Counted from the first letter of the stretch, positions 1 through 8,848 are shown. The stretch is 64,000 nucleotides of DNA from a virus (IMGVR_UViG_3300033984_000473:155393-219392), one strand, 5' to 3'. A program made the numbers and translations. Notes: a model not told the origin generated them from the sequence alone.

Positions 1-981
1 CTTACGTTTCTTAACACCATCAAAGAATGATAAGAACTGACCCAACAATCTAGTGTAACTTCCATTATCTCTTGAACCTAAGTACAAGTCAATATCATCC
101 ATAACGATAACTGCGTTCTCAAAAATCTCACATGCTTCCATGATACTAGTTAAATCTTCCGAGTTACCGAAGTCTGGAATAACGAAAGTAACATTAGGTA
201 TTAACTTTCTAGCAATCTCACGTATGCTTTCAGTTTTACCTGTTCCTGGTTCTCCATTCAATAAGTACCTAGCGTTTCCACCTCTGGCTACACGAGAAAT
301 AAAGTGTTGAATATATTTCATTTGAACATCATTAAGGATAAGCTCATTGCTAGCTTCTTTGATGTTGATTATTTCGATTCCTTTGAAACGACCTTCTCTC
401 AATTTAACCTTGATACATTTACCTTTGTATTCAGAGTTATTAAATGAAAGGTTTTTGATTTTCTTAACCAACTCACCAAAAGCTTTATGGTCAATACCTT
501 TTTTAGCTGTAAGGTGGAATTGGTTAACCAATTCATTACGACCATCTAAGAACATTTTGGTTTGGAAAATGTAATCATTTTCATCATTTTCAATTGTAGT
601 ACTAAACCAGTACGAACCAGTTACTTCAAAACCACCACCAAAATCAATTCTACCGATATTATCGCTAGTACCATAGGCTCTTACATTCAATTCTTTTTGT
701 TTACCTTTGAAAGCATCATGCAAGTAAGAATTTATAATAGCAAATTCAATGAAGCTAATTTCTTCAGTATAAGAATTTACCATGTAATCTTCTTCTTCAT
801 CATCATCTTCTTCAGTCCCAGTGAAACCAACATTTACTTCGTCATCTTCACCTATGTAAATCTCTTCACCATCTAAATCACTAAAGTTGATTCTTTTAAT
901 CCCAAAGTTGCTATGGAATTCTTTAACAATTTTCTCAATCTCGTTAGGTGTTGCTCTAACTGCTTTTTTTCTACCACTCAT
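1..981 (-). CDS. AAA+ ATPase, partial at window edge
   Basis: Reads from ATG at 979-981 to the window edge, where the frame is still open, so the C-terminus is missing. The last third has a Walker A motif (NGEPGTGKTE) and a Walker B motif (AVIVMDDIDL), as in AAA+ unfoldase/remodelling ATPases. The N-terminal part is acidic (EEDDDEEED) and matches no domain I know. Phage AAA+ proteins act in replication, packaging or as chaperones; nothing here decides between these. It is the last visible gene of a minus-strand run. Confidence 0.85.
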   Translation of the reverse strand, partial: MSGRKKAVRATPNEIEKIVKEFHSNFGIKRINFSDLDGEEIYIGEDDEVNVGFTGTEEDDDEEEDYMVNSYTEEISFIEFAIINSYLHDAFKGKQKELNVRAYGTSDNIGRIDFGGGFEVTGSYWFSTTIENDENDYIFQTKMFLDGRNELVNQFHLTAKKGIDHKAFGELVKKIKNLSFNNSEYKGKCIKVKLREGRFKGIEIINIKEASNELILNDVQMKYIQHFISRVARGGNARYLLNGEPGTGKTESIREIARKLIPNVTFVIPDFGNSEDLTSIMEACEIFENAVIVMDDIDLYLGSRDNGSYTRLLGQFLSFFDGVKKRK

Positions 982-1000
982 ATTTGTTTGTTTTCGTTAA

Positions 1001-1594
1001 TTATACATGATGGTCTACATTACCAATTCCTTTGGTCGCCATTATTGTTTTTATTTCATCGTAATGAACTGGAGCATAGTCCCAACCATTACAACCCATA
1101 TCCAATACTTTTCTTTCGTAGTATTCTGGGTTTTGAATCACCAAGCTTTGGTGACAATGACCATGCAAATGCCAGTCTCCGTGATGTGCTTTGTCCCATG
1201 ATAAAATAGGATAGTGCATCATCATAATCCCTTGTTTTTTTCTAGGGGTGTCGCTATCATTGATACTAAGGTTAACATAATCGCTAATTGTTTCAAATCG
1301 ATTCAATTTACGAATATCTCTCTCGTCATCATGATTTCCAAGAATAAAGTGTATCTTACCCTTCAATTCCTTTAAGATACGTTGTGTATCATTACCATTT
1401 CTATCAAAGGATAAATCCCCTAAATAGAATACGACATCATTGTCGCTAACTTTTGAATTCCAGTTGTTAATCAACGTTTCATTCATTTCTTCGACACTCT
1501 CAAAAGGTCGTTTGTCGTATTTAATCACATTTGTATGACAAAAGTGAAAATCCGATGCAAAAAAAACCTTTTGATGGTCTAATTTAATTCTCAT
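1001..1594 (-). CDS. Calcineurin-like metallophosphoesterase
   Basis: A 197-residue protein with the full metallophosphoesterase motif set in order: SDFHFCH, GDLSFD, GNHDDE, MHYP and HGHCH. These bind two metal ions in phosphodiesterases and protein phosphatases of this superfamily. Its start overlaps the stop of the upstream gene by 4 bases (ATGA), so the two are probably co-translated. The substrate is unknown; cyclic-nucleotide or RNA-end phosphates would suit the RNA-repair content of the window, but that is inference. Confidence 0.9.
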   Translation of the reverse strand: MRIKLDHQKVFFASDFHFCHTNVIKYDKRPFESVEEMNETLINNWNSKVSDNDVVFYLGDLSFDRNGNDTQRILKELKGKIHFILGNHDDERDIRKLNRFETISDYVNLSINDSDTPRKKQGIMMMHYPILSWDKAHHGDWHLHGHCHQSLVIQNPEYYERKVLDMGCNGWDYAPVHYDEIKTIMATKGIGNVDHHV

Positions 1595-2187
1595 TTTTCT
1601 TCTTTTTCTAATTGTTCTTTCAATTTCAATAGAGCAGAGTTTGAATCACCTAATGTGAAAGTTGCTGTTCTATCTTTAACTGAATTAATTTTATTTATTT
1701 TTTGCTGCACATCAACATCATCGATGCTTTCAGCTCGTTTGATAAACGATTCTCTCCTAATTGACCCTAGCAACCAGTTGATATGTTTATCACCTTTAAG
1801 GGCTTTTGTAATCAACCAATCATAAAAGATTTGGAATGATTGGTATGACATGAATGTATTGGTATCTTTACCAGTAACACCCATTTTTCTATCACCAATA
1901 AGCTTAGCAATCGGTGATTCTACTTTAGCATTCTCACTGAACATATTCTTTAGATTGCTCATGAATTGACTTTTGAATTCTTCAGTGTGAATACCCTCAA
2001 GGATATCTTCTGAAGAAAATAATGGTTCTCTGGTCAATACACATTTGAAATCACCTTTTGGTGTTTCCCAAACCTTCTCAACACTGGTTATTGGCATGTA
2101 AGACCTAACTAGGTGATTAAGGAAATTTTTAGATTTCGGATTGTCAAGCATTTTATCTAAGCTTGCGTGAATTTGTTCTTCGTTCAT
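1591..2187 (-). CDS. Hypothetical protein
   Basis: A 198-residue soluble, charged protein with a predicted helical C-terminus (LLKLKEQLEKEEK). I recognise no domain. It overlaps the metallophosphoesterase downstream and lies 6 bases from the DUF3307-like gene upstream, so it belongs to the same operon. Confidence 0.75.
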   Translation of the reverse strand: MNEEQIHASLDKMLDNPKSKNFLNHLVRSYMPITSVEKVWETPKGDFKCVLTREPLFSSEDILEGIHTEEFKSQFMSNLKNMFSENAKVESPIAKLIGDRKMGVTGKDTNTFMSYQSFQIFYDWLITKALKGDKHINWLLGSIRRESFIKRAESIDDVDVQQKINKINSVKDRTATFTLGDSNSALLKLKEQLEKEEK

Positions 2188-2193
2188 AGTGTT

Positions 2194-2568
2194 TTATGTA
2201 TGTAAAATAATGTAATTGTAAACTAAAAATAACTGCACATAGTGTAATACTTGGTCGAAACCAACAACATTAAAGAATTGGTAGTACTTCTCTAATTTGT
2301 AATACTTGCTCGTTTGTCGGCTTGTAAAATAATCTGTCATCCAATGTGACATAAAAATAACACTAAACGCAATCAAACCTGTTTGTAATGTAATCGGAAC
2401 CACAACAGCAAACAATAAACTCCAAAATAACATAGTAGCACATGAATATACACCAACATGCATTGTTAAGTAATAGTTGCTGGTACTTTTTCTCGTAGCC
2501 ATGTGTCTGGTTTGTAAAACAAAATCAGAAACCCAATGAGCTAATATGATATATAAAAATGCCCACAT
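2194..2568 (-). CDS. DUF3307-like membrane protein
   Basis: A 124-residue protein with three to four hydrophobic segments and the pattern HWVSDFVLQT...HWMTDYF, which resembles the DUF3307 family of small inner-membrane proteins found in phages and bacteria. The function of that family is not established. Its start overlaps the stop of the YqeY-like gene by one base (TAATG). Confidence 0.75.
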   Translation of the reverse strand: MWAFLYIILAHWVSDFVLQTRHMATRKSTSNYYLTMHVGVYSCATMLFWSLLFAVVVPITLQTGLIAFSVIFMSHWMTDYFTSRQTSKYYKLEKYYQFFNVVGFDQVLHYVQLFLVYNYIILHT

Positions 2569-2957
2569 TATGCTTCAGAGATTATTGATGAAACCAATTT
2601 GTTATCAGCCAACCCTTTGTAATCTCTACTAAATAACCCCATCATTTGACCAGCGTTAGTTAAACCAGCATCTTTGTAAGATTTAACAATAGTTCTGATT
2701 TGTTCTTCAGTCATAAGACTTGGTAAATAAGGTTCCATGTATGATAACTCGACCAAAGATTCTGGGTTGTTAGTTAGTTTAAGGGATTTTTCCATCTTAC
2801 GTAAGATAATCAAAACTGTTCCATCAGTTGTTACAGTTCCCCTACCTTCTTCGTTTTGGATTTCACTTTTCAATAGACCTAGAAAGTTTTTTCTTTCCAT
2901 TTCTTTTGCTTTGAATGCTGTCAAGAAGTCAGCATTGATTTTTTCTTTTAAAGACAT
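2568..2957 (-). CDS. YqeY/GatB-like protein
   Basis: A 129-residue protein resembling the YqeY family (related to the tail domain of GatB amidotransferase): N-terminal LKEKINADFLTAFKAKE, then LPSLMTEEQI and a C-terminal NKLVSSII helix. GatB-tail domains contact tRNA, which would suit a phage with so many tRNA genes, but free-standing YqeY proteins have no firmly assigned role. It sits between small hypothetical genes in the same operon. Confidence 0.75.
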   Translation of the reverse strand: MSLKEKINADFLTAFKAKEMERKNFLGLLKSEIQNEEGRGTVTTDGTVLIILRKMEKSLKLTNNPESLVELSYMEPYLPSLMTEEQIRTIVKSYKDAGLTNAGQMMGLFSRDYKGLADNKLVSSIISEA

Positions 2958-2964
2958 TTTGCTT

Positions 2965-3396
2965 TTAATTTTTGATTAATATATAATAGTGGTAAAAATC
3001 ATCACCATCTATTGCGAAATAAGCGAACTTAATTTCATTTTTTTGTACTCTTTCTGATATAACCTTAAAGTTATCCTTGTATTCACTACATGCGAATCTA
3101 ATGTATTTATCATCACTTGGCTTTGCCCTAACCCTTTTTGATTCCATAACCAACTCTGGGTTGACTGGCTCATCTTCAGTTATCTTTTTAATAGTCGGAA
3201 TTGCTGGAACCTTAACAACTGGTTTTGGTTCTACCCTTTTTTTAGACTCAACCTTTGGAACAGGTTTTGGTGTTACCTTAGCTTTTACTGGTTCAACAAC
3301 CTTAACCTCTGGTTTAACTTCGATTGGTCGTTCTCTCTTTTTAGGTTCTATAGCGACCACTGGCTTTCTTTCAGCTTTTTTACGTTCTATTGCCAT
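2965..3396 (-). CDS. Low-complexity Lys/Pro-rich protein
   Basis: The first about 95 residues are a repetitive Lys/Pro/Val/Glu stretch (KPEVKVVEPVKAKV and similar), followed by a compact C-terminal part of about 45 residues ending in DDFYHYYILIKN. Looks like a flexible, highly charged linker plus a small domain. A TACTTTTG -7 box about 18 bases upstream supports the start. No function can be assigned. Confidence 0.7.
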   Translation of the reverse strand: MAIERKKAERKPVVAIEPKKRERPIEVKPEVKVVEPVKAKVTPKPVPKVESKKRVEPKPVVKVPAIPTIKKITEDEPVNPELVMESKRVRAKPSDDKYIRFACSEYKDNFKVISERVQKNEIKFAYFAIDGDDFYHYYILIKN

Positions 3397-3447
3397 GACT
3401 TATTTTCATATTACAAAAGTACTACAATTTTTCCTTGAATGCAACTT

Positions 3448-3942
3448 TTATTTGGTTAATTTTCTGTAAACTTCAAATCTAAACTTTAAACCATTCTCTT
3501 CCAGTATCTTATCACTGTCAATCAAATCCCATTCTTCAATCTTCAAACCTTCTAAAAAAGTATCACCCTCAATTGTGGAATAAATTTGAGTAAAGAATAA
3601 CTTATCAGCATAAACAAAGGCTTCTTTGTATAAATCAGCTCCACCGATAACGAAAAGTTCTTTATCACTCTCTTTATATGACTCTAATAGTTTGGTGTAA
3701 TCAGTGTGAACTTCAGCACCTTCTGCTTTATAGTCTTTATTTCTAGTAACTACCAAGTTATCTCTATTTGGAAGTGGTCGATATTTTTCTGGGATACTTT
3801 CCCAACACTTTCTTCCCATAACAACTACGTGTCCTTTGGTGATATCTTTAAAGTGTTTCATATCTGTTGGCAAATGCCAAGGTAAATCATTATCTTTACC
3901 GATAACCATATTGGTTGATGCTGCTACTATAATATTAATCAT
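3448..3942 (-). CDS. folA: Dihydrofolate reductase
   Basis: A 164-residue protein of normal DHFR length. It has the N-terminal IIVAASTNMVIGKDNDLPWHLP segment (Met20-loop Trp and active-site acid in the LPTDMKHFK helix), the NADPH-binding VVVMGRKCWESIP, and FVIGGADLY. It makes tetrahydrofolate and would feed phage dTMP synthesis; no thymidylate synthase is in the window. It lies 4 bases after a 57-codon gene, so it is part of the run that starts at 5148. Confidence 0.96.
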   Translation of the reverse strand: MINIIVAASTNMVIGKDNDLPWHLPTDMKHFKDITKGHVVVMGRKCWESIPEKYRPLPNRDNLVVTRNKDYKAEGAEVHTDYTKLLESYKESDKELFVIGGADLYKEAFVYADKLFFTQIYSTIEGDTFLEGLKIEEWDLIDSDKILEENGLKFRFEVYRKLTK

Positions 3943-3946
3943 GTTT

Positions 3947-4120
3947 TTATTTTTTTAAACTTTCTTCTGTTATGGACACTAGTGTTGCTTTGTCATAAGT
4001 CATTACGTCAAATACGACTGACCTTTTTTGGTCTAACCATCTTTTGAAGATTAGCTCACCTTTACCATTGAATAGATAAAGTTCTTTACCATGTATTTCT
4101 TTTCTAAATGTTCCGTTCAT
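3947..4120 (-). CDS. Small hypothetical protein (57 aa)
   Basis: ATG at 4118-4120 overlaps the previous stop (TAATG) and the frame runs 57 codons to TAA, 4 bases before folA. The product starts MNGTFRKEIHGKELYLF and looks like a small beta-rich protein. The tight operon spacing is the main support. Confidence 0.7.
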   Translation of the reverse strand: MNGTFRKEIHGKELYLFNGKGELIFKRWLDQKRSVVFDVMTYDKATLVSITEESLKK

Positions 4121-4404
4121 TATTTCTCAAAAATTTTACTAATCTGTGTAAGTGTAAACTTGTGTAAGTTCTCTAAAATTATTTTTATCTTAATCTCGTC
4201 ATTTATCGTTGAATACGATGTGACCAGTGTATAGATTTCATTTTCTTTTAATATATCATCTACTAGGTTTTCTTCACCGTCTTTGATTACGTTTCTTAAT
4301 CGTTTTATTTGTTTCATATCCAAATGATGAGCATATGATTCCAAATGTTCAATCATTTCATCTTCAGTGAAATCATCTAAGTCAAATTCTACTTCTCTAA
4401 TCAT
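4120..4404 (-). CDS. Hypothetical acidic protein (94 aa)
   Basis: A small protein, acidic at the N-terminus (EVEFDLDDFTEDEMIEHLES) and basic at the end. It overlaps its neighbours by 4 and 1 bases. No recognisable domain. Confidence 0.7.
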   Translation of the reverse strand: MIREVEFDLDDFTEDEMIEHLESYAHHLDMKQIKRLRNVIKDGEENLVDDILKENEIYTLVTSYSTINDEIKIKIILENLHKFTLTQISKIFEK

Positions 4405-4730
4405 TTTTCAATTTCTTTACGTTTTTCAGTTAATAAACCAACCATTTCGTTGTATCTATCATTATTATCATATTCATTAAGATAAGCATATAAGAATTTT
4501 ACAGCACCTTCTAAGTGTTCTGGTGTAACACATGATTTGATGGTTGCTATTACTTTTTTAGAAGCCATCAAATCAGCACACTTATTACAATACAATTTTG
4601 GTTCAGACCCATCAAATGTAATATAAGCAGTTCTGTCTTCGTTTAACTTAACGTAGTTTGTAATTGTTCTACATTTTTTGCATAAGTAGACTGGATTACC
4701 ACCATTAAATTTTATAACTGGATTACTCAT
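4401..4730 (-). CDS. Zinc-ribbon protein
   Basis: A 109-residue protein with two Cys pairs, CKKC near residue 17 and CNKC near residue 49, consistent with one zinc ribbon, followed by a helical C-terminus. It overlaps the thioesterase gene by 8 bases. It may bind nucleic acid or a protein partner; no specific role is visible. Confidence 0.75.
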   Translation of the reverse strand: MSNPVIKFNGGNPVYLCKKCRTITNYVKLNEDRTAYITFDGSEPKLYCNKCADLMASKKVIATIKSCVTPEHLEGAVKFLYAYLNEYDNNDRYNEMVGLLTEKRKEIEK

Positions 4731-5148
4731 TATTTGATTCTAATAGTTCAAAACTTAAACCATGTGGAAATGATTTCTTATCTTTCATAGCAACAAATGT
4801 AAAGTTAGCTGCACATATATCCTCGATTACACCCATAGTGGTTTCTCTACTAACACTAATCTTTGTTTGTATTGAAGATTTACCTAGCGTTTTAATTTCA
4901 GCAATCATTGTAATTAAATCACCTAAGAAAGCGGGTTTCTTAAAATCAATTCTATCAACACACGCTGTAACTGCACCATCAGCACCTGTACCATATAAAG
5001 CACGTCTTACGACCTTAACACCAGCTATATCCATCTCGGCCATAACCTTACCACCGAATAATGTATCGGCATAGTTTAAATCTTGTGGGAACACTGTAAA
5101 CGAATGTACAGCAGTTAATCTGTTCTTTTGAGTTTTGTCAACAATCAT
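4723..5148 (-). CDS. Hotdog-fold acyl-CoA thioesterase
   Basis: A 141-residue protein of the YciA/BACH acyl-CoA hydrolase family: HSFTVFPQDLNYADTLFGGKVM with the catalytic-helix Asp and GG, then IDFKKPAFLGDLI. It should hydrolyse acyl-CoA thioesters. This is an unusual phage gene and hints at remodelling of host lipid or CoA metabolism. A TACCTTTG promoter box at about 5164 precedes it, making it the first gene of the transcript that contains folA. Confidence 0.85.
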   Translation of the reverse strand: MIVDKTQKNRLTAVHSFTVFPQDLNYADTLFGGKVMAEMDIAGVKVVRRALYGTGADGAVTACVDRIDFKKPAFLGDLITMIAEIKTLGKSSIQTKISVSRETTMGVIEDICAANFTFVAMKDKKSFPHGLSFELLESNNE

Positions 5149-5177
5149 AATATCTATTTTGATACAAAGGTACTAAA

Positions 5178-5687
5178 TTATTTTGTTTCTTCCAAGTCTT
5201 TTTTGACTTTATTTTCCAATTCACCAATATTCAAACAATAACAATCACCTTTGAATGTCCATGTACCATTTGGAATGTTATCGTCTAGTTCACCTTTCTT
5301 TCGAAACTTAGCTTCTTTGAAGAATTTCTCTTTATCTTTCCACCCGACTATCCATGCTCTGGTTAAATCATTATGAACAACAACAAAACAATAGTAATCA
5401 CATTTCTGTTTGGTATTGAAAGCAAAGATGTTATAGGTGTGATGTGGTGCTGGTGGATAATTTTGTGCTTTGGTTTTAACATCAACCTTTATACCTTTGA
5501 TTATCATATCATAATCATAAGACCCTACGTATTTGGTTTTGTTTTTGTATTTATCCCAAACAATGATTTCACCCAAAGCACCTACTTCGTTTCCTTTTCC
5601 TTCAGTTACAGACCCGTTTAATACATTAAACTCATAAAGCTCTTTGGCTCTTTTTCTTTGGTCATCAGTTATTAATATTTCTTCCAC
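5178..5687 (-). CDS. PD-(D/E)XK nuclease-like protein
   Basis: A 169-residue protein with an arrangement typical of restriction-endonuclease-like folds: a Glu in GALGEIIVWDKY, an Asp in DYDMIIKG, then VDVKTKAQ (D-x-K). That is consistent with a Mg-dependent nuclease. No specificity domain is visible, and a phage endonuclease of unknown target is the most I can say. It is a separate unit just upstream of the thioesterase gene. Confidence 0.6.
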   Translation of the reverse strand: MEEILITDDQRKRAKELYEFNVLNGSVTEGKGNEVGALGEIIVWDKYKNKTKYVGSYDYDMIIKGIKVDVKTKAQNYPPAPHHTYNIFAFNTKQKCDYYCFVVVHNDLTRAWIVGWKDKEKFFKEAKFRKKGELDDNIPNGTWTFKGDCYCLNIGELENKVKKDLEETK

Positions 5688-5696
5688 ACATAACGA

Positions 5697-5984
5697 TTAA
5701 GCTTTTTCGTTATTGTCGGTAGATTCTTCAGTTGTAGTTGAAGGGATTAATAAAAGTCCTAACTGCTCAATGGCTTTATTTACCATATCTTCTTTGTGTG
5801 CGTACTCATTTTGGTCTGCTACGTGAATCAAAGTTATCAACGCCTCACACATACAAGATATGTCAGTTAGTATCATTTCTTTCGCCTCTTCTCTAGTAGT
5901 TGGCGGTTCATTTTCTTGACCTTTTCCAATAAGTATTGGTTGGTCTCTTTCCGTATCGATATCGATTAAGATTGAATTTTTCAT
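5697..5984 (-). CDS. Hypothetical protein (95 aa)
   Basis: An upstream in-frame ATG exists, but a TATATTTG promoter box at about 6001-6008 lies inside that extension. I therefore start at 5984 (MKNSILIDIDTERD). Acidic, helical, with two Cys in DISCMCEAL. Function unknown. Confidence 0.65.
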   Translation of the reverse strand: MKNSILIDIDTERDQPILIGKGQENEPPTTREEAKEMILTDISCMCEALITLIHVADQNEYAHKEDMVNKAIEQLGLLLIPSTTTEESTDNNEKA

Positions 5985-6056
5985 ATATGTTAATTTTTTT
6001 ACAAATATACTAATTTTTTTATTAGAAAACAAGTATTTATTAGAAAAATATTTAAC

Positions 6057-6197
6057 ATGGCAAAAGCAACATCAACAACAACTTCTGGCAGACTTGAAAA
6101 GACTCACAAGAAGAGACCTGGAATTCATTCGAAATCGAAATCATCAAAAATGAAAAATTCTAAGAACTACTTAAAAAAATCGGTAGGTCAAGGTTAA
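6057..6197 (+). CDS. Small basic protein (46 aa)
   Basis: A plus-strand ORF of 46 codons, very rich in Lys, Ser and Thr (MAKATSTTTSGRLEKTHKKRP). It is preceded by a TATTTATT late-type box at 6034 and followed at once by an intrinsic terminator, so it is a complete one-gene unit. Likely nucleic-acid binding or structural; unproven. Confidence 0.7.
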   Translation: MAKATSTTTSGRLEKTHKKRPGIHSKSKSSKMKNSKNYLKKSVGQG

Positions 6198-6206
6198 AAC
6201 AAAAAT

Positions 6207-6227
6207 GGGCCCATTGGGCCCTTTTTT
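6207..6227. terminator. Bidirectional intrinsic terminator
   Basis: GGGCCC-ATT-GGGCCC hairpin followed by six T on the plus strand and flanked by A on the other side. It can end both the plus-strand gene at 6057 and the minus-strand gene whose stop is at 6226. Confidence 0.85.
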
Positions 6228-6789
6228 AATTTAATTCGTATGTCTTTTTTTCACCATTTGGTTTTGAATAAACCAAGTTATCAACTTTGATTGGCATGTC
6301 TTCCATACCTTTCATTTTTTTTATGTATTTGTCAGCCGTTTTAGGTTTCAAATAAGCAATTGTTACGTGTGGGTGATAATCTGGAAAGTTATTTGTATTT
6401 GGAAATTTCTTAAACTTTGTATTCATTTTATGCATGTCATCACTATCAACGTCAAACTTTAAAACATCAAACTTTTCGTTGCTAAATGCTGATATCCCTT
6501 TGAACCCTATCTTAGGTACTTTTACCTTATCAATTTCTTGTTCTATGTCTTCATCTGGTACGTCTGCATGCAAACCAAATAATATTGTCGCATGCGGCTC
6601 AGTTTCTCTACCATAGCTTGGGTCTTCTTTATCAATGTATAAATCTTCGTCATCAATTATGTCTTGTAACTTATCCCAATCTTCATTGGCTACATCCAAG
6701 AAAACCATAAGACACCCATATTCGTTTTTATGGGTTTTGTGTTTACCTTCTTTTAATAAAGCCGCCCTTAATTCTTTTTTAATATTCAT
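6226..6789 (-). CDS. 2H phosphoesterase (LigT-like)
   Basis: A 187-residue protein with two H-x-T motifs, EPHATILFGL and YHPHVTIAYL, about 85 residues apart. This is the signature of 2H phosphoesterases, which act on 2',3'-cyclic phosphates or 2'-5'/3'-5' oligonucleotides. T4 Acb1, which degrades CBASS cyclic nucleotides, is of this superfamily, so an anti-defence role is possible. An RNA-end-healing role is equally possible given the RNA ligases here. The N-terminus (NIKKELRAALLKEG) resembles the short tag shared by several other proteins in the window. Confidence 0.85.
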   Translation of the reverse strand: MNIKKELRAALLKEGKHKTHKNEYGCLMVFLDVANEDWDKLQDIIDDEDLYIDKEDPSYGRETEPHATILFGLHADVPDEDIEQEIDKVKVPKIGFKGISAFSNEKFDVLKFDVDSDDMHKMNTKFKKFPNTNNFPDYHPHVTIAYLKPKTADKYIKKMKGMEDMPIKVDNLVYSKPNGEKKTYELN

Positions 6790-6798
6790 ATAAAACTT

Positions 6799-7812
6799 TT
6801 ATTTGTTTTTAAGTAAATCTTGTCGATTTCCTTTATTAGCTTTATGTAAGTCTTTTAACTTATCATAATTTCCAGCTTTTTTATTTGCCATATAAGCTTT
6901 TGAAGCGTCAGTACCAGCTGGCTGACCACCATGCAATAACAAGGCAAAATTAGTATCACTACAACACGCTAATGAATCATCATAATCGATTGGTAACCTT
7001 AATTTCTTAGCATCTTCAATACTATAAACTACAGTTGAATATCTTAGATTATTTTGTAAGATTGTTTCTTCGTTATTTTTATCCATTGATGCTATTAAAT
7101 TCATATTTTTAGGTACAGAACCTCTATTTGATATCCAAAATTTTAATGATGTTGTATGTGTGTAAAATTTGATATTTGGGAAAGCATTTGCAACTTCAAT
7201 CCAAGCCTTGAAATAAGCGTCAGAAAAGAAATCTCCACCCTCGTGTATTCTAAAGATATTGCTACGGTCTAAACCAGCATACGTAATTGACTCAATAATC
7301 AAATCTGCCATACCTTTAACTCCACCATCTTTTTGTGCTGTCATCAATAATGATAGGTTACTAAAAGCTTTCTTGTTTGTTTCTGGATATTGTGCTTGAG
7401 CTCTAGCGGCATAACACATGTGTTCTGTTTTATCACTAGCTTGTTTTAAAGATTTGTTGTCTTTAAACTTTTGTCCAGGTTTAGATGCAAAATTCTTACA
7501 TACAGTGGCAAATGGACATGTATAACCAGCTGGTAAAGAAAAATAAGGCCAATCTAATTTAGCGTTTGCATTTGAAAATGTTAATAAACAAATATTTTTA
7601 TCTACTTTTTCGGTAGGTGCTGCTTGACCATGTGCAAATGGGTCAAAATCATCTTCTTCTCTTAAATAAACATAAAGCTCATTCAAATTATGTATGTCTT
7701 CATCTAAATCACCCGAAAATTGAAAATAGTCTTTAACGGTTTCAAATAATTTAACTGGTCCTTCATTTAAACTAGTTTTTATAATACCTTCTCTTAATAA
7801 TTTTTTAATCAT
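6799..7812 (-). CDS. GP88-like phage protein
   Basis: A 337-residue protein resembling the phage GP88 family: a Cys-containing CPFATVCKNFAS segment, a second Cys in MCYAARAQ, and the FRIHEGGDFFSDAYFKAWIEVA...FYTHTTS block. The biochemical role of the family is unknown to me. The N-terminus (MIKKLLREG) carries the shared tag. A late-type ATATTTATA box lies about 20 bases upstream. Confidence 0.7.
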   Translation of the reverse strand: MIKKLLREGIIKTSLNEGPVKLFETVKDYFQFSGDLDEDIHNLNELYVYLREEDDFDPFAHGQAAPTEKVDKNICLLTFSNANAKLDWPYFSLPAGYTCPFATVCKNFASKPGQKFKDNKSLKQASDKTEHMCYAARAQAQYPETNKKAFSNLSLLMTAQKDGGVKGMADLIIESITYAGLDRSNIFRIHEGGDFFSDAYFKAWIEVANAFPNIKFYTHTTSLKFWISNRGSVPKNMNLIASMDKNNEETILQNNLRYSTVVYSIEDAKKLRLPIDYDDSLACCSDTNFALLLHGGQPAGTDASKAYMANKKAGNYDKLKDLHKANKGNRQDLLKNK

Positions 7813-7845
7813 TTGTTTCTTTTAATATAAATATACCAAAAGAAA

Positions 7846-7872
7846 CAAAAAAATCCATACTAGGTATGGATT
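7846..7872 (-). terminator. Intrinsic terminator
   Basis: AATCCATAC-TAG-GTATGGATT hairpin followed on the minus strand by a T run, right at the stop of the 7871-8524 gene. The next gene downstream has its own late-type promoter. Confidence 0.8.
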
Positions 7873-8524
7873 ATTCTTCGTTTAATTGTTGTCTTACTTC
7901 TTTCTTAGCAACGTTTTTCTCTTTCTTTAACTCTTGTCTATGCCAGAACTTTTGACCGCTTCTCCAACCACCCCATGGAAACCCTTTGGCCGCCTTGTAA
8001 AGCATCTTCTCATTCTCAGCATCCATTTGATAAAGAACGTTATCATGTTCTCTACGGTGTGTGATATATGATTGAGTGATTTTAACAACCAACTCATAAG
8101 ATAAGGTGCAACGATAGTGAACATCACTAAAACCACTTTTCCAATACTTTTTACGCCAGTCATCATAAACAACAAAAAACTTTTTAGCCGTTGGTGACAA
8201 CGCTTCATACTTTTCCTTGTTAATCTCGTTTAATTTAGGATACTGGATATACCATTTTTTTGTTTTGTAATCTCTGAACTTGAAGTCTTTCTTTTTTGAC
8301 CAGATTTTTTGTTTGCACGCATCCAAAGCTTCTTTAAACGCATCGGCATCGGCACGTCTAAGAATATCTTCTCTAAGAACCCATTCAGCATCAAACCCAT
8401 GTGGAATGGGTTTCTCCAACTCAATATACCCTTGATTGCGAATGGCATCTGAAATCTCTTTGTCTTTAAGCTTAAGACGTATAATCTCTTTTTCCCTTAA
8501 ATAATGTTTGTTTCGTTTTTTCAT
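7871..8524 (-). CDS. Hypothetical basic protein (217 aa)
   Basis: Very rich in Lys, Arg, Trp and Tyr (KKWYIQYPKLNEIN, GFPWGGWRSGQKFW). No known domain. It abuts the upstream gene with no spacing and ends at a terminator, so these two form one operon. Confidence 0.75.
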   Translation of the reverse strand: MKKRNKHYLREKEIIRLKLKDKEISDAIRNQGYIELEKPIPHGFDAEWVLREDILRRADADAFKEALDACKQKIWSKKKDFKFRDYKTKKWYIQYPKLNEINKEKYEALSPTAKKFFVVYDDWRKKYWKSGFSDVHYRCTLSYELVVKITQSYITHRREHDNVLYQMDAENEKMLYKAAKGFPWGGWRSGQKFWHRQELKKEKNVAKKEVRQQLNEE

Positions 8525-8848
8525 TTACTCATAAATTTTTTTAATTTCATATGTTGAGCTAAAATTCATCTCAATGAAAAACCCTAACTCGTTTGTAAAT
8601 AAATTTTCATTAATAACGAACCCATCTGTATCATAATTAATATCTAAGTCATCTAAATAAATTAGTTGTTTTATATCATCTAAATGATATAAAGTTTTAA
8701 CATAATGTATTGATAACGAACCTCTATTAATTCTAATAAATAAATTAAATTCAGAAATTGGCGAAAATTCGTCACCTTCAATAATCGTTATTGGTAATAG
8801 TAAATAAATTCGTTTTAATAAATCTTCTAAGGTCTCAAATTTTGTCAT
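8525..8848 (-). CDS. Hypothetical protein (107 aa)
   Basis: A small acidic, beta-rich-looking protein. Its stop touches the start of the next gene. A TATATTTG box with an upstream TTG-containing region at about 8868-8900 fits a housekeeping-type promoter. Confidence 0.7.
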   Translation of the reverse strand: MTKFETLEDLLKRIYLLLPITIIEGDEFSPISEFNLFIRINRGSLSIHYVKTLYHLDDIKQLIYLDDLDINYDTDGFVINENLFTNELGFFIEMNFSSTYEIKKIYE

